Shown piece after piece: positions 45,415-56,499 of a stretch of DNA of 64,000 bases. Position 1 is the first letter of the stretch; each line of letters opens with the position of its first letter. A program made the translations under genes and the position numbers. The DNA is taken from NCBI GenBank assembly GCA_948099385.1, contig CANUEZ040000129.1, positions 1,550,001 to 1,614,000 on the forward strand, in the 5' to 3' direction. The notes below the pieces were generated by a model. The model was not told where the DNA came from, made no database searches, and saw only the letters and a list, made by a program, of their open reading frames with translations. The stretch comes from Fasciola hepatica (lineage: Eukaryota > Platyhelminthes > Trematoda > Plagiorchiida > Fasciolidae).

Positions 45415-46293
45415 TCAGTCCAGTGACTGGTCCCAATCAAATTTCTTACGGCACAGCCACTGCAGCAAGACCTTTCCGAGTAGCAGCCATGGTGAGGCGA
45501 AACCGAGCGGGTCGAACAAACTTGAGACAGCAGATAGTATACCACGACGGGTTATTGGCGGCTCGGGAACGTTTAGCTCGAAAACAAAATCGTCCGTTTC
45601 CGCGTCCCATTGTATTCCAAAGGTGCGCTCAGTAGGAAGTGGAGAGCCGTCCAAATCTCTTACCCTTTCAGCCTTTTCGCTATACGGGATGACCTTCAAC
45701 ACTTCTGAAGCGTTCGACATCCATTTAGTTAGATGGAAGCCGCCCTCTTCCAGCAACCTCGTCAGACCCCTGAACTGCTCTAGAGTTGATTCCACATCAT
45801 CGAATGACCCAAGGTAGTCGTCGACGTAGAAGTTCCTGCTGACGCTTTCTACCACCGTCCGATGTACCAGATCGCCATGTTTGTTCGCTGATTCTCGGAG
45901 GGCGTAGTTGGCACAAAATGGTGACGATATGGCTCCGAAGGGGTGGACGGTCATCCTATAATTCACCACTGCGTTGTCCCGGTCGCTTCCTTCCCACCAC
46001 AGGAAACGCAACGCATTTCGTTCTCCTACCGGAATCTTCACCCGATGAAACACTTCCCTAATGTCAGCAGACAAAGCCACTTTATCCACTCTGAAACGGC
46101 ACAAAAATTCGATCAGTGGTGTGGTCCAGTCAGGCCCCTGTAGTAGGCGATCGTTTGGCGACTTTCCCTGAAACCTGGCCGCACAGTCGAAAGCCACCAG
46201 CAGTATTTTGGGTTTTTTTGGGGTTGATAACCGGAAGGTGAGGCAGATACTAGATACCCCTTTTGTTGTCGGTGTTGGCAGGCACCTTTTCAA
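45415..46293 (-). pseudogene. Young BEL reverse transcriptase
   Basis: This frame covers 'LLVAFDCAARFQGKSPND', 'PDWTTPLIEFLCRFR', 'VALSADIREVFHRVKI' (first catalytic Asp), 'YRMTVHPFGAISSPFCANYAL' in outline, and 'NFYVDDYLGS' (YVDD active site, ~45838-45810). Compared with relatives, DIxxMFHQV is DIREVFHRV. A TGA at 45417-45415 ends it where the old copy has CGA. A frameshift near the T-run at 46209-46216 disconnects it from the upstream frame. Confidence 0.8.
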
Positions 46294-46336
46294 CGTAACC
46301 GAGGGCTTCGTTTCGCTTCATCAAATCCGCGTATCG

Positions 46337-47689
46337 TTACCACAGATTCTGGTCTCGAATGAAGCGTTCTTTTAGTCGTAGTAATCGTTGGAGAACATAA
46401 TTTCTGTTGTCAGTCCACGGGTCGACCGGTGTGCGCCATGGGAGGGGAACCTCGAACTGTTTTTTGAGGCCTCTAGTGCCTTGCCGCACCGTTTGTAGAG
46501 CGAAGTGATCCTCTTGAGACAACGTCGGTCTTTCGTCTCCAATGTCATGAAACTCCTTTTCATACAGCCGTTGCAGATGATACTCTATGCGGTCCGTTTC
46601 GGCGGATAAGTAATTCACGGAACCGCGTACCCCTACTGGACCGTATAACATCCATCCCAGAGCTGTGCGTACGGCATAAGGTGCCTGGCGGTCGCCCACT
46701 CTCTGGTCAAGCACCCAATGCGCCTCTGGCACGTCGCAGCCGATGAGGGGATCCACTTCATCATCTTCCCAGTCTACAACGGTTACATCATGCAGGTGGG
46801 GCCACTTAGTCAAGATGGCGTTCACCGACCTTGGTGCTCGCATGGGGAGATCCGCTAACGTGAATGCCTCCGTTGGTTCAATTTCCTCGTTAGTGTCTAG
46901 AGAGACGAGTTGCAGCCTTAATCTACCGGCAGTCATTACCTGTGTTCCGCCCACCGTGCTCACTGCCAACGACGTCGCACCTTTAGCCAGTTGGTGTTTG
47001 TCCGCAAACCGCTCTTTCACTAGAGTAGTGTCGGATCTACTATCAACGAAAGCCAAAGCTTTGGCCACCCCAGTCGGAGTCACTACTCCCACGGCCACTA
47101 CGCCTAAACGTACCGGTTTACTGGCAGATTGGAAAGTTGAACAAATCACACTGGGCTTGGCAATCGCCTCGGATATGGTTATTCTCGCCTGATGCAGCAG
47201 CCGATGGTGTCTGCCCGTGCAGCCCTCGTAACCACATCGATTCCTTGTTCTACAGGCTGCTGCCCGGTGCGTGGCGTTGAGACAGATAAAACATGCTCCT
47301 GCAATCCTCGCCATTCCCCACCGTTCGTCTATTGCGGCGTTGCCGAACTTGGGGCATTCTGGTAGGCCATGGCTTGTACCACAGGATCTGCAATTGAGTT
47401 GCGCCGTAGTATCGCGTGAAATGACATGTGTATTGGTCCAAGGCTGGTATTTTGGGTGTTCCCGTACAGGGGTTTGAGCTTGGCTAGTACTGGGCTTGTT
47501 TGCCCGGTTGCTGTCCCGGATGAGTCGGCCAAATCTGATATCGGCAGTCTTGGTTTGCCTGTCCAAGTATTCGGTCAGCTCTTCGAAGTTAGCCTCACGA
47601 TCGCCTCGGCTTATACTTTCCGCCTCTTCCGCCCACCGGCCCTGTAGTTCGGGAGAGAGGTGACGGACTATGCCTTCCAAAGTGTGCAT
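46337..47689 (-). pseudogene. Young BEL Gag C-terminus and protease (DUF1758)
   Basis: This 450-residue frame begins at 'MHTLEGIV', includes 'ELQGRWAEEAESI', then two zinc-binding clusters: 'CRSCGTSHGLPECPKF' and 'CFICLNATHRAAACRTRNRC' with a following 'CTGRHHRLLH'. The DUF1758 aspartic protease follows with 'ALAFVDSRSDTTLV'; the active-site triad is normally DSG and the old copy has DSG, so DSR here should inactivate it. 'GWMLYGPVG' near residue 355 is the usual 'LGWvlxGP' block. It ends at TAA 46337-46339, after which the same frame continues 'RYADLMKRNEALGY'. Confidence 0.85.
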
Positions 47690-47740
47690 GGCGTCTAGGT
47701 CAGCCCTTTTACCTGAATGGTCGAGGGCTGTTGAACAGTT

Positions 47741-48439
47741 CTACTTTTTGATCACCAGGTCGGCCATGGTGTAGACATCGCCCTTGGTTCTCTTTGCCTC
47801 TGCCATCACGCCCTCTATTAGGTTACGGGCTACTTTGAAAGGTTGGCCAAACAAGTCCCTTAGAATCTTCCTTACTCTTGTGTAGCCTTGTTCCGGGTCG
47901 AGCATGGTGCACCCGTCGATTGCTTCTCTTGCCCGACCTCGGCAGTAGCGAGTAGGGTGGAGAAGCCTTTGCCCAGGGTCGGTTACCTTATTTTCAACGA
48001 ACGTCTCAAACTGCTTGACAAACTTGCAGTATCGCTCAGCTCGCCCGTCGAAAACCGTTAGTACCACTCTAGGCAGATCGATCGATGGTGGTTTGTAGTC
48101 GGCGACCGGCGTGGGGTTCCCTATCTTATTGCGCCCTGATCTATCGGAAGTGTCGAAGTCGCTGGTCTCATGCTCTCGCTGTTTCTGTGTACACTTCTTC
48201 TCTGCTTCCTGCGCCTGTAGTCTAGCCGATAGTAACTATTGATCTAGGTCTAGTATTCTCAGCCTATAGAAATCAACATCCTTACGATCAATATTGCTCT
48301 CATTAACACATGAACTAGCACTGAGAGGACTAGACGATCTAACATTAACTACAGAATCAAATGTACCCAGAACCTCCCCAGAGACTTGCCGTGTTACTTC
48401 CTGTCCGGATTTCAATGTTTCCGATCCTTTTATTGGCAT
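47741..48439 (-). pseudogene. Young BEL Gag N-terminus (DUF1759)
   Basis: The start is ATG 48439-48437 ('MPIKGSETLKSGQEV'), close after the 5' LTR leader. Stops are at 48238-48236 (TAG, CAA-CAA in the old copy) and 47743-47741 (TAG, also TAG in the old copy). Between them lies the DUF1759 block 'FVKQFETFVENK' and 'EAIDGCTMLDPEQGY'. Both stops are in the same frame as the 46337-47689 frame, so they are pure nonsense changes rather than shifts. Confidence 0.8.
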
Positions 48440-48480
48440 TTTGCGTGTTTTTCCTCGTTCCAAATTGATCCATTGAGTAT

Positions 48481-48856
48481 TGTAACGAACGTTTGAGCAA
48501 TGCGTAGCCAAATTCGCAACGGATCCCGAAATCAAAAGACGATTATCCGCGATATTCTACGATACCAGATTATTACATGAACAATGACATAAAAAATATA
48601 CAAACCTCAATAATACGATCACAAGGACTCAACAACGAGAAACCGAATAGCAGCTTGTGAGTAAACAGCACGTGCGCCGCGCAGGTCCTGAACAAGGATG
48701 TGCCAAAGTAGCGCTCTGGGCGCGAACAAACAACAATTGGTCCAGAAAAACGACCAGTTCGTAAAGACAGGTCAATAGTGTAGGCAAATGAGTGATGTTG
48801 GGAAAAACACCGAATCGCGAGGGAAAAAGGGGGATTTTCCACGACCGGCTGTTACC
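48481..48856 (-). repeat. 5' LTR of the young BEL element
   Basis: This is the partner of 42170-42545 over 376 bp, with GTTACC in place of GTTACA at the outer tip. It is followed on the minus strand by ATACTCAATGGATC, a leader shared with the old element. Confidence 0.9.
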
Positions 48857-48861
48857 ACCTG

Positions 48862-49362
48862 ATAGAGGGCATGATGGTGGAGGCCGGAAGAACAAAGAGC
48901 GACGTCTATACGATGGCCGACCTAGTGATCAAAAAGTAGAACTGTTCAACAGCCCTCGACCATTCAGGTAAAAGGGCTGACCTCAATGCAATGCATACCT
49001 TGGAGGGAGTGGCCTACTACCTCTCTCCCGAACTACAGGGCCGGTGGGCGGAAGAGGCGGAAAGTATAAGCCGAGGCGATCGTGAGGCTAACTTCGAAGA
49101 GCTGACCGAATACTTGGACAGGCAAACCAAGACTGCCGATGTCAGATTTGGCCGACTCATCCGGGACAGTGACCGAGCAAACAAATCTAGCACAAATCGG
49201 GCTCAATCCACTACACGGGAACGTCCGAAATATCATCCTTGGTCCAGTGCACATGCCCTTTCACGCGAGGCTATAGCGCATCCAAGTCGCAGGTCCTGTG
49301 ATGCTAGCCATGGTCTTCTAGAATGCCCCAAGTTCTTCAGTGCCACGATAGACGAATATTAG
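48862..49362 (+). pseudogene. Old BEL Gag, continuation after the insertion
   Basis: It resumes the DUF1759 region ('MVEAGRTKSDVYTMADLVIKK'-type residues), reads TAG at 48937-48939, then continues in frame with 'MHTLEGVAYYLSPELQGRW' (48991) and the first Cys cluster 'RRSCDASHGLLECPKF' to a TAG at 49360. Zinc knuckle remnants follow in other frames to ~49500. Confidence 0.75.
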
Positions 49363-49572
49363 GGAATGGCGAGGACGACGTAAGCGTGCTTTATATATCT
49401 CAACACCACGCACGGGGCGGCAGTTTGTCGAACGAGGACCAGATGTGGTCACGAGGGTTGCGCAGGCAGATACCATCGACTGTTACACCAGGCGACAGGA
49501 GCAACACCAGAGGCGAACACCAACCCCAGTATTATTCGTTCAACGTCGCGGTCTGCCAGTAAACAAGTACGT

Positions 49573-50025
49573 TTGGGAGTAGTTGCAGTGGGGGTGATGA
49601 CCCCAACTGGGGTGGTCAAAGAGTTGGCATTCGTCGACAGTGGATCCGACACTACCCTGGAAATGGAAGGGTTTGCCGACCAACACGGGCTAGCTAGAAG
49701 TACGACGTCATTAGTAGTGAGCACGGTGGGCGAAACACAAGTAGTGAATGCAGGCCGGTTTAGGTTACAGCTCATCTCCTTGGACACTAGCGAGCAAATC
49801 GAGTCGACGGAGACATTTACATTATTTGGTCTCCCTATGCAAGCATCAAGGTCGGTGAACGAAATTTTAACTACATGGCCCCACCTGCACGATGTACCCG
49901 TCATAGACTGGGAGGAAGACGAATTGGACCTACTCATTGGCTGCGAGGTGCCAGAGGCAAATTGGGTACTTGGCCAGAGAGTGGGCAACCACCAGGCGCC
50001 TTTTGCAGTACGCACAGCTCTGTGA
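49573..50025 (+). pseudogene. Old BEL protease region (DUF1758)
   Basis: It has 'ELAFVDSGSDTTLE' with the DSG active-site triad intact, then 'LIGCEVPEANWVLGQRVG' and 'APFAVRTAL'. It is ~75% similar by eye to the young copy. A TGA follows where the young copy has TGG ('GWMLYG'). Confidence 0.8.
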
Positions 50026-50229
50026 TGGACATCACATGGCCCAGTAGGAGGACGTGGTTCCGTGAATTGCGTATCAGCCGAAAAGGACCGCACAGAGTAT
50101 CAATTGCAGTGGCTGTATGAAAAGGAGTTTCACGACATTGGAAAAGAAAAAACCATCATTGTCACAAAAAAACCACCTCATTCTGCAAGCTGTACGGCAA
50201 AAAACCAGAGGCCCTAAAACTGTTCGAGA

Positions 50230-50756
50230 TTAACCACTCATGGTCGGTAGTAGATAGCCTCAGCAGAAACGTCTACTTTGATGACTATCCTGGGTCATGC
50301 GATGATGTAGACGCGGCCGTAGCACAGTTCAGAGGCCTAAAAGAATCGACAGAAGGGGGCGGTTTCCATCCAACGAAATGGATTTCGAACGCTTTGGAAG
50401 TGCTCGAAGTCATTGCGCACCACCAGGGGGCAAAATGCTTTCGAGATCTGGACGGCCCTCCACTCCCTATCGAACGCACTCCAGGATCACGATGGAACGC
50501 AGGAACGGACGATTTTGTTTTCGAGCTAAACGTTCCCGAGCTGCCAGTAACCCGTCGTGGTATACTTTCTGCCGTCTCTAGTTTGTTCGACCTGCTTGGA
50601 CCCGTCCCTTCCTGGCTGTTGCTCGGAAAGATCCTGCTGCAGCGGCTCTGCCGTCAGAAGGTCGATTGGGACCAGCCACTGCACCGAGAAGACCGCTTGG
50701 ACTGGGAAGAATTTCTGAACACCTCAAAGAAACTAGGTAACATAAGAATTCCATGA
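50230..50756 (+). pseudogene. Old BEL reverse transcriptase, 5' part deleted
   Basis: The sequence goes from the pre-RT 'LKLFEI' straight to 'VVDSLSRNVYFDDYPGS', so ~550 bp containing the fingers and first catalytic Asp are missing. The active site reads YFDD for YVDD. The rest ('GGFHPTKWISNA', 'GILSAVSSLFDLLG', 'LLLGKILLQRLC') is well kept. Confidence 0.75.
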
Positions 50757-50759
50757 TAT

Positions 50760-51119
50760 TTGTCCCTTGGTCGCACAACACGGACGGGAGAACTACATGC
50801 CTCTTCTGACGCATCCAAAGTCCGTTACGAAGCCGTGGTGTACGGACGGTGGTGCACGGGGGATGGGAAATACACTACGAGGATCCTGTTCGCCAAAGCA
50901 CGCGTCGCCCCACTGAAGTCGGTTCCAAACCCGCGCTTTGAACTCAGTGCAGCCATGTTAGCGGTCGGGGCAGTACAAGCGGTAAAGAGATGTTTCGGCC
51001 ACAACATTTGGTCGGCTAGTTTTTGGACGGACTCAACGGTAGTACTGTACTGCATTTCCAACATCAGGAGCCGATTGAGTACGTTCGTCGCTAACCGACT
51101 CACGATCATCCATGACTAA
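50760..51119 (+). pseudogene. Old BEL RNase H region
   Basis: 'RTGELHASSDASKVRYEAVVYGR' in outline, 'PRFELSAAMLAVGAVQAVKRC' in outline and 'SFWTDSTVVLYCISN' are the RNase H blocks with both Asp contexts. It is less damaged than in the young copy. Confidence 0.75.
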
Positions 51120-51183
51120 GTGGCTATGAACCAGTGGAAACAAGTCAGGCCTGGAGATAACCCAGCCGATCTGTGCTCCCGAG

Positions 51184-52436
51184 GTGCGATCAACTTCCGG
51201 CTACCCGACAGGTGGACGGGAGGACCGAAGTTCCTGCAAATGCCTAAACAGGACTGACCCGTGTACGAACCAAAACCCCTCAGGTTTTCTCCGTGGATTA
51301 GGACAATTTATTCGTTGGTGTGGCTGGCCAGGTTCAGGAGACATCCGTTCCTCCGGCCATGTGCCATTTGGCCCGATGAGCCCTGGTAGATTACGGGCCG
51401 CAGAACACAATTTATTCAAGATGACACAACGAGAGGCTTTCACCCGAGAACTTGAGAGGGCGGAGGAAGCGGGACCAATCGACAAATGGATATCATCTCC
51501 AAGAGGCGACCTGAAGCATTTAAACTTGAAACTCAATAATGGACTACTACGGGTGGATGGTAGGCTGCCCAACTCCCGCCTGAGCTTAGACACAAAGTAT
51601 TTTATACTGCTGTCTGCAAGACGACCTGCAGTAGAGCTAATGATTCAACACGTCCACGCCGTGGAGAGACATGCCGGGGAAAGTCACCTGACGAGCGTCA
51701 TCCGAGGGCGCCTCCGGTTGCTGAGAGGAGGAGCGACTGTAAACCGCGTAATCCGACGTTGTGCACATTGTAGGAGGCGCAATGTCACGGCGGGCAAACA
51801 ACACATGGCCTCGCTGACAGAATCCAGTTTGACTCCGGGCTGGAGGACGTTCAGCGACACCGGGTTGGACTATTTCGGGCCCTTGTGGATCAAGTGAGGG
51901 AAGAGGCTGGACAAATGATACGGGTGTATCATGATGTGCATGAAGTCACGCGCGGTACGCATATAAGTTGCGCATCCAATGACAACCGACTCTTTCCAAA
52001 GGGCCTCGCAGAGCTTTATCAACAGAAGAGGTATACCAGCAGATATGTACTCGGACGATGGGTCGAAACTCGTGGGCGCTCAACGGGAACTGCAGCGTTG
52101 GCACAAAACATGGACAGGGACGAACTGCAGAATCGAACCTTGGCATATGGTATACGATGGCACTTCAATCCCCCGCAGGCTAGTCATCGTAGTGGCGTAT
52201 GGGAAAGCCTGATCTGGTCCACCAGGAGAATATTGTTATCGATCACTGAGCAACAGCCGCCCGACTACAAGACGCTGAGCACCGTTATGACTGAGGTAGA
52301 GGGAATTCTGAACAACCATCCACTGGTTCCAGTAACCAACGGCGATCCCACCAACCTGGCTCTCACCCTGAATGACTTATTGGCGGTAAGGTCAAGCGAG
52401 GGTTTCCAAGGGCCGATAAACCTTCGTGGGAGCTAA
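51184..52436 (+). pseudogene. Old BEL integrase
   Basis: The zinc module 'HVHAVERHAGESH...RRCAHCRRR' (51650-51780), 'DTGLDYFGPLWIK' (51857-51895), 'MYSDDGSKLVGA' (52037-52070, in another frame) and 'SGVWESLIWSTRRILLS' (52192-52240) give a DDE integrase with frameshifts near 51890-52080. 'ILNNHPLVPVTNGDP' ends the core region. Confidence 0.8.
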
Positions 52437-52832
52437 CTTCATGGATGAAAGCAGGCAAACTATCTTGCCAAGGTTTTTTGGAGGCAATGACTTCGGGAGT
52501 ACATTCCGGCTCTTCAAGCTCAACAGAAGTGGCTGGTCAAAACAAGACCACTTAAGTTTGGGGATGTGATGGGGATCGCCGGCAAAAGCGCGCATCTCAG
52601 CACCTGGCCTTGGGGCATTGTTAGGAAAACCATCGAAAGATCTGACGAAATGATAAGAACTGTGAGGGTGAAGACCGCCAACGAAAAGCTAATCCGTGGT
52701 GTACGCAGTATCAGCCTCTCCGACAGTGAAGACAATGAAGCCGGCAACACAGAAACCCAGTATACTATTCATCATGCTTCTTCGCGGCAGTTAAAGGGGC
52801 TTCCATGTGTGGGAGCACGTACGACATACTGA
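52437..52832 (+). pseudogene. Old BEL Pol C-terminus (DUF5641)
   Basis: Residues resembling 'FWRQ*LREYIPALQAQQKW' span a stop (52478-52540), followed by 'GDVMGIAGKSAHLSTWPWGIV' in outline and 'RSISLSDSEDNEAGNTE'. It corresponds to 43238-43560 of the young copy. 3' noncoding sequence follows to 53312. Confidence 0.7.
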
Positions 52833-53312
52833 CAAACTGAACTATCATACACCCTGACACACACACAATTACATAATACATGCTTATGCTTAGTGACCTC
52901 CATCAAAACACGCCGCTGAGCTGATTGTTCTTCGTCTACCACTGACATTATGGAAGGTATCTCCCATAAGTGATGGGCGCTACTATTTGTCCACGTACCG
53001 TGGTGCGACCTCACACATGACACCAGCACACACACAAAATCACACAAGCACACAGTCGAGGCAAAAAGGCAATCCCGAGGACAGCATCTATGTTTCTCCC
53101 TCACGCCCGGCACCGATCAGCCGTTTGCATGGACGACGCGGAGCACCGTAGCGCCGAAGTGGCCGCCGGATCAAGTGCGATCTTTAATAGAACGTTGACG
53201 GCAAGGTATCAGGTAATCAGACTGACAGAAGGGGCCAGGTAGGTAGGAAGAACCGGTACACTTATTCCAAACCTTCGACTCTGATATAGTTAGGCAGGAT
53301 TTTGGTAGGCAG
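52833..53312 (+). other. 3' untranslated region of the old BEL element
   Basis: CA-rich patches (ACACACACAA near 52859, 53027) mirror the TG-rich 3' region of the young copy. It ends with GGTAGGCAG before the LTR at 53313, a weak polypurine tract. No gene is seen. Confidence 0.55.
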
Positions 53313-53688
53313 TGTAACAACCGGCCGTGAAAAATCCCTCTAAATCCGCTGCAGTTCCATGTTTCCTCAACATCACTCACTTACTTACACTATTGGCTTG
53401 TTTTATACACCGCATGTTTTTACGGACCAACGGTTGTTTGCTCGCGTCCAGCGCGCTGCTCTGTCATATCCTAATTCTGGACCTGCGTGGCGCTTGTGCT
53501 CCTTTCTCGCACGCTGAAATTCGGTTCTCGTTTTCCGAGTCCTTGTGATGGCGCAATTGAGGTTTGTACCTGTTTCGTGTCATTGTTCATTTGGCAATCT
53601 GGTATCGTAGAATTTCACGGATAATGGCGTTCTGATTTCGGGGTCCGTTGCGAATTTTGCCACATATTACCTAAGGATGTCCTATAGC
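53313..53688 (+). repeat. 3' LTR of the old BEL element
   Basis: Starts TGTAACAACCGGCCG. Most of it closely matches 41126-41500, but the last ~45 bp have diverged. The CTGAC duplication follows at 53689. Confidence 0.8.
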
Positions 53689-53693
53689 CTGAC

Positions 53694-54300
53694 CGCCCTG
53701 GAGCGGTCCTCAGCACCAAGCAGCCTCCATTGACTCCTAATCGCGGACGGGTGTTCCAGAAACCCGTTCGTTTCGCAGATACGCCATACCGAATACCATG
53801 AGTAAAATGAGTAAAAAAGGAAAAAATAGAGGTCCCTTTACCCACTGTTGAGTCTGCTCATTCAGGGTTTGTTTCCCACACTGAAGACATCTACCGCCTC
53901 CGTTCTATCTTTGAACAACTTTGTTGATGATCTGCTCATCTTTTACCTCCGGACACTATCACCAGAAGCCTCCAGTTTTACGGGAATTTCGTGCCACTTT
54001 CAAAATATCCGCACGCCAACGATCCGGACCAGACTTCTCTCCGGTGCCCATGCACAGGATACACGAATTACCGGAAAGACCGACCGTGACAACCCTTGAC
54101 AAGGCTAAAACTGTACTAGGTCATTCACTCGGGTGAGAGGAGTGAAAACGCTACCGCCACGATCGCCGTGAGAACCGGGAAATCCTGCCTACCGCGTTGA
54201 ACACACGAGGGTTTTCGGGTTGGGTAGCGAGCTAAGGCGCCCTTCCCCGATGTCTCGTTTCCAATGCCAACCGCCACATTCCGTCACATGTCCCTTCTTG
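53694..54300 (+). pseudogene. Gypsy Pol C-terminal tail remnant
   Basis: 'KPVRFADT' (~53763), then 'RATFKISAR..RSGPDFSPVPMH' and the trailer 'GTTGAACACACGAGGGTTTTCGGG' (54196 onward, plus strand) match the tail and trailer of the minus-strand fragment 7360-8074. It is therefore the same Gypsy family, here on the plus strand. No GPY/F module remains. Confidence 0.55.
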
Positions 54301-54344
54301 TTCTCTCTTTTGCGTCTTTTCTACTTTCTTCCCCGAGGACCCAT

Positions 54345-54719
54345 TGTAAGACATCTGTGAGCAATGTACAGCCGAATTCGCAACGGATCCCGAAATCAGA
54401 ACGCCGTTATCCGTGAAATTCTACGATACCAGATTGCCAGATGAACAATGACACGAAACAGGTACAAACCTCAATTGCGCCATCACAAGGACTCGGAAAA
54501 CGAGAACCGAATTTCAGCGTGCGAGAAAGGAGCACAAGCGCCACGCAGGTCCAGAATTAGGATATGACAGAGCAGCGCGCTGGACGCGAGCAAACAACCG
54601 TTGGTCCGTAAAGACATGCGGTGTATAAAACAAGCCAGTAGTGTAAATAAGTGAGTGATGTCAAGGGAACACGGAACTGCAGCGGTTTTTAGGGGGATTT
54701 TCCACTACCGATCGTTACA
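54345..54719 (-). repeat. Solo BEL LTR
   Basis: This 375-bp segment is the reverse complement of the 41126-41500 type LTR. It runs TGTAAGACATC...GATCGTTACA. CCCAT (54340-54344) and CCCGT (54720-54724) flank it, a 5-bp duplication with one mismatch. No internal element sequence adjoins, so it is a product of LTR-LTR recombination. Confidence 0.8.
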
Positions 54720-54724
54720 CCCGT

Positions 54725-56499
54725 GTTGCCAATTCATTCAATTCACTGTCTCTTTTTACTTTCATAACAATCGATTCATTTCGAAACACACTTACGCCAT
54801 TCCTTCGTGATTGCGTTTGTTCTGCCCGTCAGGTGATCGGATGTCGCTCACAGGCAATGCCACCGGATCCGAGGGATTTGAAGCCGCGGTACGAACCCAC
54901 TAACGGTTTAAAAGTTACCAGGAACGGGGAAATTTATTTATTTTACTTACTTTATCACGCGTGGCATTCTGATTCGTCTTCCAGACTCCTGAATAAAAGC
55001 CTTTCAAGAGGACAACCACCTATGAGGGGGCCTCTTTAGCCATCAGCTGATCACACCCTGCCCATAACTTGTGTGACCGTACGTATCACGCACGCGGCGA
55101 CCGCAAGCTCTACTTCCGATACACTTCCTCGGCACACGTCAGCCTGCGGTTTCTCTACTCAGGCCCTGTGAGAATATATGCGGTTGGTACTCTAGGACTT
55201 TCCTCGTTGATTTCCTTGACGAACGCGATCGTAAATGCTAAGGGAGTGTACCACCCAATCACCTGTCACCCATAGAACGGACTAACCGGTCTCATCCCGG
55301 AAAAACCTTTTAATACTTTAAGTGCCTCCATTTGGTCTCCTGCAAGCCTCTTCCACTCCATGTAGAAAATGTTGAAGTCCTGGAGCCCTTTCTCGTAAGT
55401 CAAGCCTCCCTGACTGTCACCCATGAGCGTTGTGGGTTTCTTTACCCTCCACGACAGGGCGGTCTCCTTTTACTGGAAAGGGGACCATAAACTGGCACAG
55501 CCTCCTAAGAGGCCTTACTACAAACTCAAACCCTGGCGTGGTTGTCGGCACACTTGGGGCTTGCTCCTCTGAGCACTTGCCGTCCGGTGATACCGTTACG
55601 GTGACTAGCAACCCGGGTAACACTATTGCAATCGCAGTGGCTTGCGATGTAAGGGGCTACATATACCATCGGCCAGCGCGAGTTAAGGTTTGAGCCATGG
55701 CCGTCCAGCTTGGAAAGTAGTCCATTCAAGCCAGTTTGATTCATTTAGTCCGTGCGGCAATCTGAGAGTCGAGCCTAGCGGACTGAAGTCGACACAAGTA
55801 ACCGGCATGATCTGGAAGGGGACCGGAGATTTGGCAGTCTGGAAGATGTTCCCGCTGTGAGTTATGATCACTTTATCAATAGGAATCCAAGGATCACATT
55901 TTTAGGGGAGTAATCAAGGCCTAGAATTCGTAGGGAGATCGGCAGTCTGGAATTGATTGCAGCTGGGGGCTACAATAGCCAATCAAGACAGTATATGATG
56001 AGTTGGATGTGCTATTGCGGAAAGAGTAAGGCTTCACTTTAGCGCTCGGTGGCACATGCTTCAAGTCGTGGACAGGACTTTGAAGTCGATTGTTGATAGC
56101 AGAAGCTAGGGGGAGTGTGCTTGATGGGCATAAGCCATAGTTTTGGTAGTATATAAACGGCTGCAAGCTGATAAAGCCACGCCGTGATGGAGCGTTTTGT
56201 GCATGACGGGACTTATTTCAACGGGAGCTGGGTGAACAAATTTTCGATGCAATACTAGTACGATGGCGAAACGGTTGAACTTTCCTTAGATCATGATGAA
56301 AATTCGGTCATAATGCAACAGCTGACTAAAAGCACTTGCTTTATGGCGAGCATCATATTATAAGGTAATTTCAGATTGTACCCTTTGTCGAGGTCTCTGG
56401 TTTCAGCGAAATGTTATTAAGGGGCTGGCAGATCATGTACCTGCACAAGTAGTGGAATCGACAAAGAGTTGGTAGGGACGACTGTTAGGTTTGGATATG
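54725..56499. other. Unassigned region
   Basis: No domain or known repeat was recognised on either strand. Frames are short, at most 87 residues. Confidence 0.4.

Larger units (their letters stand above)
42170..48856 (-). mobile_element. Young BEL/Pao element, minus strand, nested in the old one
   Basis: Two 376-bp LTRs (42170-42545 and 48481-48856) look identical by eye except for the last base. Internal gag-pol is in minus-strand order: DUF1759 gag, zinc knuckles, DUF1758 protease, RT, RNase H, integrase and DUF5641. The flanking 5-mers are ACATG (42165-42169) and ACCTG (48857-48861), a target duplication with one mismatch inside the old element's gag. Despite the LTR identity the reading frame has several stops and at least one frameshift. 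Confidence 0.9.
41126..53688 (+). mobile_element. Old BEL/Pao element, plus strand, interrupted
   Basis: LTRs at 41126-41500 and 53313-53688 enclose gag-pol in plus-strand order. CTGAC occurs directly outside both ends (41121-41125 and 53689-53693), an exact 5-bp target duplication. Without the minus-strand insertion at 42170-48856 its length is about 5.9 kb. The coding region is broken by many stops, and about 550 bp of the RT fingers and palm are missing near 50230. The last bases of the 3' LTR (TATAG) have decayed from the expected CA end. Confidence 0.85.
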
